Below, piece by piece: positions 54,901 to 62,114 of a stretch of DNA of 62,114 nt; position 1 is the first letter of the stretch; every line of letters begins with the position of its first letter. The translations under genes and the position numbers were made by a program. The stretch is taken from the NCBI RefSeq assembly GCF_002101815.1, contig NZ_LQPM01000025.1, positions 1 to 62,114 of the forward strand, in the 5' to 3' direction. The notes under the pieces were generated by a model. That model did no database searches, was not told the DNA's origin, and saw only the letters and a list, made by a program, of their open reading frames with translations. This DNA comes from Mycobacterium paraense. GTDB lineage: Bacteria; Actinomycetota; Actinomycetes; Mycobacteriales; Mycobacteriaceae.

Positions 54901-55205
54901 GGCGCCCGCTGCAACTCCAATGCGCACGCGGCCGCCTCGCTCGCGCGGGCGAACGCGACCACAAAGCTGTCGCCCTCACCCTGCTCGACCGGCCGCACCC
55001 CGCCGTGGGCGGCGAGCAGGTCTCCTAGCATGCGGTCCAAGCGAGCGACGGCGGCCGTCATCTCCTCCGGTTGGGTCTCCCACAACCGCGTCGAGCCCTC
55101 GACGTCGGCGAGCAGCAGCGTCACCGTTCCGGTTGGCAGCTCGCCCACGCCCAACTCACTCCAGTTCACCGGCGGCATGTCCGCACGTGGATCAGTTTCG
55201 GTCAT
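51903..55205 (-). CDS. Rv0386-like adenylyl cyclase / NB-ARC ATPase / LuxR regulator
   Basis: 1100 residues from the ATG at 55205; an ATG at 55217 is also in frame. The cyclase domain (about 25-185) has metal Asp34 (LLADVEGS) and Asp79 (EQGEGDSF), transition-state Asn131 and Arg135 (NRTAR). The substrate-selecting pair is Gln75/Asn124 in place of Lys/Asp, the pair I recall for M. tuberculosis Rv0386 (Gln57/Asn106), with the same spacing of 49. A P-loop GAGGAGKTRLAIQ near 250, TPR-like helices, and a C-terminal LuxR motif LTPTELDVVRLVSAGLGNKD complete it. It is divergent from a P450 gene, its likely target. Confidence 0.88.
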   Translation of the reverse strand: MTETDPRADMPPVNWSELGVGELPTGTVTLLLADVEGSTRLWETQPEEMTAAVARLDRMLGDLLAAHGGVRPVEQGEGDSFVVAFARASEAAACALELQRAPLAPIRLRIGVHTGEVQLRDDGNYVGPTINRTARLRDLAHGGQTVLSGTAEDLVVDTLPADAWLTDLGSHELRGVARPERVVQLCHPDIRNDFPPLRTSKPVAAEHLPVQLTSFVGRGAEIHDVRQTLVANRLVTLTGAGGAGKTRLAIQVAGQMATDFGDGVWYVELAPITDPDLVPVAMVGALGLADQPSRPTTETLIGFVRDRRMLVLLDNCEHLLDASAALITALLSACPRLTLLATSREPIGVAGEVTWQVPSLSLDDEAIELFVDRARRVRSGFTVTDDDNDAVKEICRRLDGMPLAIELAAARVRALTLHEIIDSLHDRFRLLTGGSRTSVRRQQTLHASVDWSHALLTEPERVLFRRLAPFMGGFDLAAARAVAGGTEVERYQVLDQLTLLVGKSLVVADDTGGRMRYRLLETVRQYALEKLGESGEADTVRARHRDYFTLMASQLDAPTASGHQQRVEQAESEIDNLRSAFAWSQENSDVERALQLVSSLQPLWLGRGRIQEGLAWYDAILSDDTAHGIEVAAGVRARALADKAALATQVVAVDSLDQAEEALAIARGIGDPALVARALTACGGIAAYNTEVASRYLAEANELARGLGDQGMLSEILGFQAYAAFIAGDPIAARAAGEEGRDLAESIGDRPAAFRCRWSLGLAQWMQGELAGAVAQFRGAAADAETNHDVVGTAAMLFCQGMVLAYHGDISAARAAADAAIEAAAEIGGFIEGFSYAALATASLAAGDVAAAANASEAASQRLSAQLGVVNINPVAQVALARGDLVAARRWADDAVSVMRGWHLAVALTTRARVAIAQGEPEQADRDAYRALACAAEVEAHLALPDTVECLATLAGAADSHREAARLFGAAQALRERMGAVRFKIYDAGHDAAVATLRNALGAADFESARAEGAALSTGKAIAYAQRGRGERKRPASGWASLTPTELDVVRLVSAGLGNKDIATRLFVSPRTVETHLTHVYTKLGLASRVQLAQEAARHA

Positions 55206-55437
55206 GCTAGCCAGCATCTCGGGGCAGGGAGCCGCAAACATCAGTGAAAACCCGTATCCCGACGTCGCTGAGCGGTCGGTTCGGTGAAACATCGCGCCAC
55301 CGGGGGAACCACGTAGGGCAAAACACCATGCCGGTGCGCGCCTATAGAACGGGCCCGTCAGTTACGAGTTCTCCCCGATGATCAGGCGCTCCGGAAGCCC
55401 CACAGTCGAGTCGAGGACCCGACCGAGGAGGACCACC

Positions 55438-56676
55438 ATGACCGTAACCGTTGACGGATCGGGCTGCCCAAGCGTCTTCGATGCCGGACTACCGACGATC
55501 AACTACGAATACGCTCAACACCCCGACGAAGCCCACGCAATCATCAGCCAGGCCCGCGAGAAGGCGCCGATCGCGATCGGGCCATACGGGCCCGAGCTGC
55601 TGACCTACGATCTCGTGCGCACCGCGCTCCGCGACCCGCGATTCCGGGTGCCTCAAGGGATGTTCCTTGCAGCGCAAGGCATCACCTCTGGCCCGCTTTG
55701 GGACCGCGTCGCCGCCAACATTCTCAGCCTCAACGGGGAGGAACACCACCGGCTACGCCGACTGGTGTGCAAAGCCTTCACACCCAAAGCGACGCCACGG
55801 CTGCGCACGACGATCGTCGACATCATCACGGGACTGGTTGACCGCCACAGCGCCCACGGGCGCTGCGACGTGGTCACCGACATTGCCCGCCAATACCCGA
55901 TCCCGGTCATCTGCGCGCTACTGGGCGCACCGCCCGAAGACTGGGAACTGTTCTCCAGCTGGACAGATGACATCTTGAAGGCTTTCAGCTGGAATGCCGC
56001 CAAGGAAACATCGGCGATCCTGACCGCCTGGGATGCTCTCGACACCTACATCGACGACATGCTCGCGCACCGGCGGCACGCATTGACCGACGACCTGATC
56101 TCCGAGCTGATCCGCGCCGAGGACGATGGCGATCGCCTCAGCGCCGACGAACTCCGCATGCTCGTGGCCGCGCTGTTGCTGGCAGGCACCGACACCACCC
56201 GCCTCCAGTTGAGTGCGGCGGTACACGTGCTGTGCGATCACCCCGACCAGTGGGCACTCCTGGGCCGGCATCCGGAGCTTGCGGTCAATGCCGTCGAGGA
56301 GCTCATCCGCCATTCGCCGATCACCTTCGTCACGTTGCGCGCCACGATGGAGGATGTCGAAGTCGCCGGCGTCAAAATCGCGGCCGACACAATAGTCGTC
56401 GTCAACACTGGGGCGGCCAACCGGGATCCCGCGGTCTGCGACGACCCCGACCGTCTCGAGATCAGCCGCGTGGGCGCCCCACCGATCCAGACATTCGGCG
56501 CCGGCATGCACTACTGCCTCGGTGCCCATCTCGCCCGCCTCGAGTTGGCCGAAGCCCTGGCGGTGATGACACGGCGCATGCCCAACGCCCGCCGCACCGG
56601 TCCGGCCCCATGGAAACCGCTGACCGCACTGAGCGGACCCACCACTCTGCCCATCGAATTCGACGCCGGACACTGA
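55438..56676 (+). CDS. Cytochrome P450 (family not assigned)
   Basis: 412 residues from the ATG at 55438, with GAGGAG about 10 bases upstream. I-helix ALLLAGTDTTRLQ, EELIR as ExxR, and the heme loop FGAGMHYCLGAHLARLE with Cys360 are all present, so it should be active. It is clearly not CYP124; the bacterial class I type requires ferredoxin and ferredoxin reductase, which are not in the window. It is divergent from the Rv0386-like regulator across 232 bases, which suggests local control. Confidence 0.9.
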   Translation: MTVTVDGSGCPSVFDAGLPTINYEYAQHPDEAHAIISQAREKAPIAIGPYGPELLTYDLVRTALRDPRFRVPQGMFLAAQGITSGPLWDRVAANILSLNGEEHHRLRRLVCKAFTPKATPRLRTTIVDIITGLVDRHSAHGRCDVVTDIARQYPIPVICALLGAPPEDWELFSSWTDDILKAFSWNAAKETSAILTAWDALDTYIDDMLAHRRHALTDDLISELIRAEDDGDRLSADELRMLVAALLLAGTDTTRLQLSAAVHVLCDHPDQWALLGRHPELAVNAVEELIRHSPITFVTLRATMEDVEVAGVKIAADTIVVVNTGAANRDPAVCDDPDRLEISRVGAPPIQTFGAGMHYCLGAHLARLELAEALAVMTRRMPNARRTGPAPWKPLTALSGPTTLPIEFDAGH

Positions 56677-56903
56677 ACCCGCCGACCAGCCACGAGCTGG
56701 GTAGGGTGCCATTGCAACGCACAAATAAAATCGACTCTCACAAAAAAGTGGACCAATTCTTGGGGTCCTGCCACGTCAGCTCACAGCGAACATCAATAAG
56801 ATCACAACGGAGGCTGGGACGAGTCGCCTGCATGCTCGGCCGCATCGTTGCCGCTAGACCGACCGCTCCTGGTCTGGGACTCTTGCCGCCAACGTGGTCG
56901 CCG

Positions 56904-59900
56904 TCATGGCGTCGCCTCTGCCCAGGCGATATGTCCTTCGTAGCCGAGCGATTCCGCCATCGCGCGGTAGCGATCCCGCAATTGCGCATAAGCCGCGGCA
57001 TCGCCGCGGGCGCGGGCCAGCAGGGCGCGCAGCCGCTGGAGCCAGACGTCACGCATCACCAGGCCGTCATCGGCTCGTGCGGCCGCCAACCGCTCGATCG
57101 CGGTCTCGGCTTCGGCCAGGTCACTGTCGGACCCGCGATCAAGCAGTGTCTCTACCAGAACACCGGTCGATGGAATCCCGTGCAGCCACAGCCGTCCTCG
57201 GCGGAACAGATGGTCGACGGCGGCACGCATCAGCGGTATGGCCTGATCGCGGTCCCCATCCCTAGCCAGCTCGCGCGCCGAGTAGACATTGACGAGCCAG
57301 AGGTCGCATAACGCCTGTCCCCGGGGTTGGCACAGGTCGGTGACGTCGGCCAAAAGCTGCTGCCCGCGACTACGGTCAGCGGCCGTGGGGCGATGTACCA
57401 ACGCAAGGCCCAGCGTCACCTTGGCTTGGGACAACGCGAAGTCATCACCGGCTCGTTCCGCATTCTGCAGGGCATTCTCAATGTCACACACTGCGCGATC
57501 GTCGGGGTTGAGCAGGCCGAAAACTACGCCCGTGGTGTAGGTCCAGCCGACGACCGTGGCGGCCGACATCGGGTCGAATTCGTCAGCAATGGCAAGGCCG
57601 TCCCGCAGGTCGTCGCGCCACCCGGGATGACCCAGGAACGACCGGGCCACGCCACGCGCGGTAATAGCGATCGCTAGCGGCGCTCCGAAGAGGAAGTCGC
57701 CCTTAGTCGGGTCACCGTCGGCCAGGTCGATCACTCGCTGCGACCAGCGCAGCACGTCAGCGAAGTCGGCGGTCTCGGCCTTGGCATAGAGCAACGGCAT
57801 GGACAGTCCCACCGCGAGGATCGGATCACCGATCGATTCGATCAATGTCCAGGCTTCCGATGCCACCTGCGACGCTTCGCACACCCGGTCCGCAAACGCG
57901 TGATCGATTATCAACCCGGCCATCCCGGTGGCCAGCGACGCCTTTTCCCCCGCGGCGGCGCACAACTCCCGCAATTCCTCGAACCGGGTGCCGGCCACAC
58001 GTTCATGGACTCGGTAGGCGATCCCGCACAACATGGTGCGCGGAGCAATGCGCATCGCTGTTCGGTTTGGGTCATCGGCGGGCAGCGTGTCGGCGATCTT
58101 CTGAGCGTGCTCCCAGCTCAGCTGGGCAGCGTTGATGTCGCGGTAGGTCGCCCAGGTTGCCGCCCGCACGTGCCAGCCGTAGGCGGCATGCGAATCACCG
58201 GCGGCCACTAGATGCGACGCAATGAGGGCTGAATTCTCGTCAGCTGCTGTCGGGTCACGTGATTCGATCGCTGCCGCGACGCGCCGGTGCAATTCGGCAC
58301 GGTCCGATTTGAGCTGTGATTCGTAGGCCACCGCGCGGATCAGCGGGTGGCGAAAGGCGTATTCGGCGTTCGGGGTGGACCGCACCTGATCGATGAGCTC
58401 GGCGCCCAGCGGTTCGTCGAGCACCGCATCGATGCCCAACGCGGCAAGCAGATCTGCCCCGAAGCGTTCGCCGATCACCGACGCCGCGTGCAGCGTCCGC
58501 TTGGCCGGCGCATTCAGGTGGTCGATGCGCGTCCCGATGGCCGTCTGTACCGTGGCCGGCACGGCTACCTCGGCGACATCCACTCGGCGCAGGTAGCCAC
58601 CATGCTCACCGGCCAGCACGCCGCGCTGGGCCAACTCGCGCACCATTTCTTCGGCGAAAAACGGGTTGCCGGCGACCCGTTCAACGATGATTCCCGCCAG
58701 CTCACCGACCGAGGGATCTGATCCCAGCAGCTCAGCGATCAGCGCTGCGGTGTCCGAATCGTCCAGTGCCGCAAGTGAAATCGTCTCCGCGCCGGGCCCC
58801 CGTGTCAACGCTCCCCGGTACTCGGGGCGGGCGGTGAGCAACACCATCGACGGGGTTTGCGGGATGACGGTGAGGAAGTCGGCCAGCAGCGATTCGCTGA
58901 CGGCATCGATCCACTGGACATCCTCGATGATCAACAGCGCCGGTCGGGTGGTGGCCAGGGACGCGGAGTTGATCAGTGCGGTCAGCCGGCGACGCCGCGC
59001 ATCGGGGTCGATCCGAGGCAGCGCCACGCCGGGGGCGGCGATGCCCAGCAGGTCATCGAGCAACAGCAGATCCTGGGGGTCTGCATTGGGAAGCTGCTCC
59101 CGCACCCGAGCGCGGGCCGCTTCGCCGTCGAGATCAGCCACCCCGATGCGCACGCGCAGCAGCTGGGCCACCGCACGGAAGGGAATGTCGGCGGCGTGGG
59201 ATTCGCAGAAGGCCCAAAACACCTCGACTCCGCGACGTGCCGCCAGGGCAGCCGTCTCCCGGGCCGTCCGGCTCTTGCCGATGCCCGGCGGTCCCACCAC
59301 ACCGACCACGCCGCCGCGGCCACCCAGCGCCCGGTCCACCATGGCGTCGAGGGCAGCCATCTCGCTGCGGCGGCCGACCAGACTGGCCTCGGCGCGACCG
59401 ACCGGCCGATCCCGCGGACCGATCCCCAACAGCCGGCGCGCGCACACCGGCTCGTCGAACCCCTTGACGCGCACCCACTCCGGTTCGCCCAGCACCACGA
59501 TGTGCTCGACGAGGCGCGCAGTGGACTCCGACAGCATCACCCCGCCCGGCGGCGCCACCGACTCCATCCGCCGGGCAAATCCGACCGTCGCGCCGGTCGC
59601 GGCGTAACCCAGTGACCCCGAACCGATCTCACCGGCGATCACCCGGCCCGAATTCAGGCCCACCCGCAACTGCAGCGCCACGCCATCGCGGCGGTGCACC
59701 TCGTCCGCCAACCGGTTGGCCTGGTCCTGGATGGCCAGCGCGGCCAGGCACGCCCGGAAAGCATGGTCCTCCAAGGCCACCGGGGCGCCGAAGATCGTCA
59801 TCACGCCATCGCCGGTGTATTCGACGGTCCCGCCGCCGTAGCGCTGCGCCACCGCCGCTGACCGCTCCACCAGCTCGGCCATGATCTCGCGTAACCGCTC

Positions 59901-60080
59901 CATATCCAGTACGGACGCGATGTCCATCGAGCGCACCACATCGGCAAACAACACCGTGACCTGCTTGTACTCCGCCGGTGTGCCCGGGGCGGCGATCGGC
60001 GACCCGCACTCCATACAAAATTTCGAATTCGACGGCAGTGCTGTCCCGCACACAACGCACGCCAATCCCGCCGCCGTCAT
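56904..60080 (-). CDS. Zinc ribbon / class III cyclase-like / AAA ATPase / TPR signalling protein (paralogue 2)
   Basis: 1058 residues from the ATG at 60080. Same order as the gene at 44637: zinc ribbon Cys8-x2-Cys11 and Cys22-x2-Cys25, cyclase domain with Asp47 and Asp91, P-loop GPPGIGKSR, Walker B LLIIEDVQWIDA, TPR-like tail ending GYEGHIAWAEA. The substrate positions are altered differently: Glu87 for Lys, Gly158 for Asp, Gly167 for Asn; Arg171 is kept. The shared loss of Asn suggests that the common ancestor had already left the normal mechanism. It is convergent with the P450 gene. Confidence 0.85.
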   Translation of the reverse strand: MTAAGLACVVCGTALPSNSKFCMECGSPIAAPGTPAEYKQVTVLFADVVRSMDIASVLDMERLREIMAELVERSAAVAQRYGGGTVEYTGDGVMTIFGAPVALEDHAFRACLAALAIQDQANRLADEVHRRDGVALQLRVGLNSGRVIAGEIGSGSLGYAATGATVGFARRMESVAPPGGVMLSESTARLVEHIVVLGEPEWVRVKGFDEPVCARRLLGIGPRDRPVGRAEASLVGRRSEMAALDAMVDRALGGRGGVVGVVGPPGIGKSRTARETAALAARRGVEVFWAFCESHAADIPFRAVAQLLRVRIGVADLDGEAARARVREQLPNADPQDLLLLDDLLGIAAPGVALPRIDPDARRRRLTALINSASLATTRPALLIIEDVQWIDAVSESLLADFLTVIPQTPSMVLLTARPEYRGALTRGPGAETISLAALDDSDTAALIAELLGSDPSVGELAGIIVERVAGNPFFAEEMVRELAQRGVLAGEHGGYLRRVDVAEVAVPATVQTAIGTRIDHLNAPAKRTLHAASVIGERFGADLLAALGIDAVLDEPLGAELIDQVRSTPNAEYAFRHPLIRAVAYESQLKSDRAELHRRVAAAIESRDPTAADENSALIASHLVAAGDSHAAYGWHVRAATWATYRDINAAQLSWEHAQKIADTLPADDPNRTAMRIAPRTMLCGIAYRVHERVAGTRFEELRELCAAAGEKASLATGMAGLIIDHAFADRVCEASQVASEAWTLIESIGDPILAVGLSMPLLYAKAETADFADVLRWSQRVIDLADGDPTKGDFLFGAPLAIAITARGVARSFLGHPGWRDDLRDGLAIADEFDPMSAATVVGWTYTTGVVFGLLNPDDRAVCDIENALQNAERAGDDFALSQAKVTLGLALVHRPTAADRSRGQQLLADVTDLCQPRGQALCDLWLVNVYSARELARDGDRDQAIPLMRAAVDHLFRRGRLWLHGIPSTGVLVETLLDRGSDSDLAEAETAIERLAAARADDGLVMRDVWLQRLRALLARARGDAAAYAQLRDRYRAMAESLGYEGHIAWAEATP

Positions 60081-60394
60081 GCGAACACCACCATTCGCGG
60101 TCCGATACCCCGATCCGCTAAGAATAGGGCGCTTACCAGCGGACAACAGCGTCAATGACGCGATGCATTGAGGCGCTTCCCGCCGCTACGCGAGCGCGGT
60201 AGTAGCACACAGGCTTGCGGCGAACCATGCCGTTGCACTGTGGAACAGAAGATCGCGACGGAACCAGAGCCGTCAGCGAGGAGCAAGGCAAATTCAAGGA
60301 CCCCTCTAGTGAGGCTTACCCGCCACTTCCGCGGTGACGATGATCTTGCGGTCTAGTAGAGGTCTGGGAGGCTGGGCGCGCACGCAATGAAGGG
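60081..60394. other. Intergenic region between cyclase-like gene and PE_PGRS end
   Basis: 314 bases without a convincing gene; the short frames here lack ribosome sites and coding character. CCTCTA near 60304 and TAGAGG near 60357 can pair at a distance, but the arms are too short to call a terminator. The promoter of the minus-strand cyclase-like gene must lie at its left end. Confidence 0.5.
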
Positions 60395-62114
60395 CTACGG
60401 CAACCCGTTCAAGCCGTCCACGCCGAACAGCGTTCCGCCGGTGCCGCCGGCGCCGGGAGTGCCCGCGGTCGCGCCGGGCCCGGCGTTGCCGCCGTTGCCG
60501 CCGGCGCCGAGCAGGCCCGCGTTACCGCCCTGGCCGCCGTTGCCACCGGTCACCGCGCCGGCGCCACCCGCGCCGCCGGCCCCGCCGGTGCCCAGGAGCA
60601 GCGCGCTGCCCTGACCGCCGGCTCCGCCGGCGCCTCCGCCGCCGGTCGAGCTGGCTCCGCCGGCCCCGCCATTACCGCCGGGCCCCAGCAGTATGCCCGC
60701 GCTGCCGCCCGTCCCGCCGTTGCCGCCGGCGCCGGTCAGGCTGGCCCCGCCGGCCCCGCCGGCGCCGCCGCCGTTGGCAATCAGCACCGCGTTGCCGCCG
60801 GCCCCGCCGTGTCCGCCGGCGGTCGCGCCGAACCCGCCGTCCCCGCCGGCCCCGCCGGCCCCGAGCAGCAGGCCGCCGTTGCCGCCGGCGCCGCCGACTC
60901 CGCCCGTGCCGGTCGCGCCGGCCCCACCTTCCCCGCCGGCCCCGGCATGGCCGAAGAGCGCGTTGCCGTCGCCGCCGGCGCCCCCGGCGCCCCCGGCGAG
61001 ATCGCCGTATCCACCGACCCCGCCAACTCCGCCGCCGGCGGTGATCAGCCCGCCCAACGGACCGCCGGTCCCGCCGGCACCGCCGCTTCCGCCGGTCCCG
61101 CCGGTCCCGAATGCGGCGCCGCCGGCCCCGCCGGTCCCGCCGTACGAAGCCAGCCCGCTAGGTCCGCCGGCCCCGCCGGCCCCGCCGACCGCGCCCGCGG
61201 CGGTGGTGAGCCCGCCGCTGCCGCCAGCGCCGCCGTGGTCGAACACGGCGGTCCCGCCGGCCCCGCCGGCCCCGGCGTTGCCGGTTGACGAATTGCCGCC
61301 GGCCCCGCCGGCGCCGGCGCAACCGATCACGCCGCCGGTCCCGCCGGCGCCACCGTTGAGGCCCGGGCCACCCGAGCCGCCGGCGCCGCCGTCGCCGAGC
61401 AGCCACCCACCGGGCGCGCCAGGCTGCCCGGTGCCCGCGGCCCCGGGGGCGCCGTTGGCGAACAGCGGACGTCCGGTCAGTGCCTGGACAGGGGCGTCGA
61501 TGGCGTGGAGTACCTGCTGCTGGAGGCTATGCAGGGGCGAAGTGCTGGCGGGAGCGTTGAAGCCGTCGACCCCCAGCAGTAGCCCGCTGGTACCACCGGC
61601 GCCGGTGGGACCCAGCGCCGTGCCGGTGCCGGGATTGCCGCCGTTGCCGCCGTTGCCGAGCAGCAGGGCATTGCCGCCGGCGCCACCGCCGCCGCCCGCG
61701 GCACCCAAGCTCGACCCGCCGGCGCCGCCGGCGCCACCATTGCCCAGACCGCCGCTCATGCCGCCGTTTCCACCGTTGCCGCCCGCACCGAGGACGCTGG
61801 CCCCGCCGGCGCCGCCCGCCCCGCCCGGCCCGACCACGCCGCCGTTGCCGCCGGCTCCGCCGGCCCCGCCGTGCGCGCCGCCGGCGCCGCCGGTCCCGCC
61901 GACGCCGCCGTCGTTGATCCACGAAAGACCGCCGTGCCCGCCGGCTCCGCCGACCCCGGTTTGGCTGCTTCCGCCGGGCCCCCCGGCGCCGCCGTCGCCC
62001 CACACCAGGCCGGTGCCGCCATCCCCGCCCGCCCCGCCGGTACCGGAATGGCTGGATCCACCGGCGCCACCGGCGCCGCCCCAACCGGCGAGGAGAGGCC
62101 CGTCGCCCCCGCGC
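60395..62114 (-). CDS. PE_PGRS family protein, C-terminal part (5' end outside window)
   Basis: At least 572 residues open to the right edge, made almost wholly of GGAGGxGG repeats and ending in GGTLFGVDGLNGLP. About 115-150 residues before the middle, at 61580-61400, the repeats are broken by LLLGVDGFNAP, then SLQQQVLHAIDAPVQALTGR and PLFANGAPG. That is the linker with the GRPLI-like motif that normally joins a PE domain to its PGRS part, but no PE domain precedes it. Such proteins are exported by ESX-5 to the surface. Repeat-driven length change is likely in this gene. Confidence 0.85.
   Translation of the reverse strand, partial: RGGDGPLLAGWGGAGGAGGSSHSGTGGAGGDGGTGLVWGDGGAGGPGGSSQTGVGGAGGHGGLSWINDGGVGGTGGAGGAHGGAGGAGGNGGVVGPGGAGGAGGASVLGAGGNGGNGGMSGGLGNGGAGGAGGSSLGAAGGGGGAGGNALLLGNGGNGGNPGTGTALGPTGAGGTSGLLLGVDGFNAPASTSPLHSLQQQVLHAIDAPVQALTGRPLFANGAPGAAGTGQPGAPGGWLLGDGGAGGSGGPGLNGGAGGTGGVIGCAGAGGAGGNSSTGNAGAGGAGGTAVFDHGGAGGSGGLTTAAGAVGGAGGAGGPSGLASYGGTGGAGGAAFGTGGTGGSGGAGGTGGPLGGLITAGGGVGGVGGYGDLAGGAGGAGGDGNALFGHAGAGGEGGAGATGTGGVGGAGGNGGLLLGAGGAGGDGGFGATAGGHGGAGGNAVLIANGGGAGGAGGASLTGAGGNGGTGGSAGILLGPGGNGGAGGASSTGGGGAGGAGGQGSALLLGTGGAGGAGGAGAVTGGNGGQGGNAGLLGAGGNGGNAGPGATAGTPGAGGTGGTLFGVDGLNGLP

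Noticed and set aside
56677..56903. Rho-independent terminator between the P450 and cyclase-like genes
   Set aside because: A 5-base AGACC/GGTCT stem is present near 56857-56876, but it is too short and lacks a T-run.
60809..61288. Plus-strand frame rich in Ala, Gly and Pro
   Set aside because: It is a reverse reading of PGRS repeats, which stay open in several frames.
60395..62114. CRISPR array in the repetitive right end
   Set aside because: The repeats are short codon-based GGC/GCC periodicity in an open frame, with no unique spacers of even length.

Overview
The window is about 62 kb of high-GC DNA from a mycobacterium. The signs are the complete FAS-II operon fabD-acpM-kasA-kasB-accD6 behind its regulator gene mabR and aceE, a mycothiol-dependent dehydrogenase, CYP124, AhpE, several F420-type enzymes, and PE, PE-lipase and PE_PGRS genes. 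A PGRS protein points to a slow-growing species outside the M. avium complex, such as the tuberculosis, kansasii, marinum or gordonae-like lineages; this is inference. The DNA runs opposite to the usual H37Rv orientation: left to right it follows, with gaps and insertions, roughly Rv2273 down to Rv2238c and tRNA-Val.

1-16.6 kb: a cutinase cut by the left edge, two DUF202 membrane proteins, a HAD hydrolase, a SnoaL-like protein, an operon of an MmpS-like protein, CYP124 and a small secreted protein, a dihydrodipicolinate-reductase-like oxidoreductase, an Hsp70-like proline-rich membrane protein (Rv2264c type), a SABATH methyltransferase with an SDR (Rv2263 type), a SHOCT membrane protein, an orphan PE protein, then counterparts of Rv2260, Rv2259 (mscR), Rv2258c, Rv2257c and Rv2256c.

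16.6-30 kb: core lipid and glycerol genes (diacylglycerol kinase, AGPS-like flavoprotein, TetR, GlpD1) alternate with three cassettes, each led by a regulator gene and carrying clear palindromes in the promoter: MarR with an F420/NADPH reductase-like protein, an LLM oxidoreductase and an SDR; TetR with an aromatic hydroxylase and an SGNH hydrolase; TetR with a membrane methyltransferase and an ACMSD-family decarboxylase.

30-41.5 kb: aceE, mabR, fabD, acpM, kasA, kasB and accD6 on the minus strand supply acetyl-CoA, malonyl-CoA and chain elongation for mycolic acids. They are followed on the plus strand by a lipoprotein, a DUF3052 protein, ahpE and tRNA-Val(TAC).

41.5-62.1 kb: past the tRNA the content looks accessory. 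There is an SPW membrane protein, a PE-lipase fusion, an alpha/beta hydrolase, and a 15 kb signalling block: two paralogous zinc-ribbon/cyclase-like/AAA/TPR proteins with altered cyclase active sites, a LuxR-AAA regulator, an Rv0386-like cyclase-ATPase-LuxR protein divergent from a second P450, and a scar holding a duplicated gene start, a Rieske-like gene fragment and a frameshifted IS3-family transposase remnant. The right edge cuts a PE_PGRS gene that has a second PE-PGRS linker inside its repeat region.
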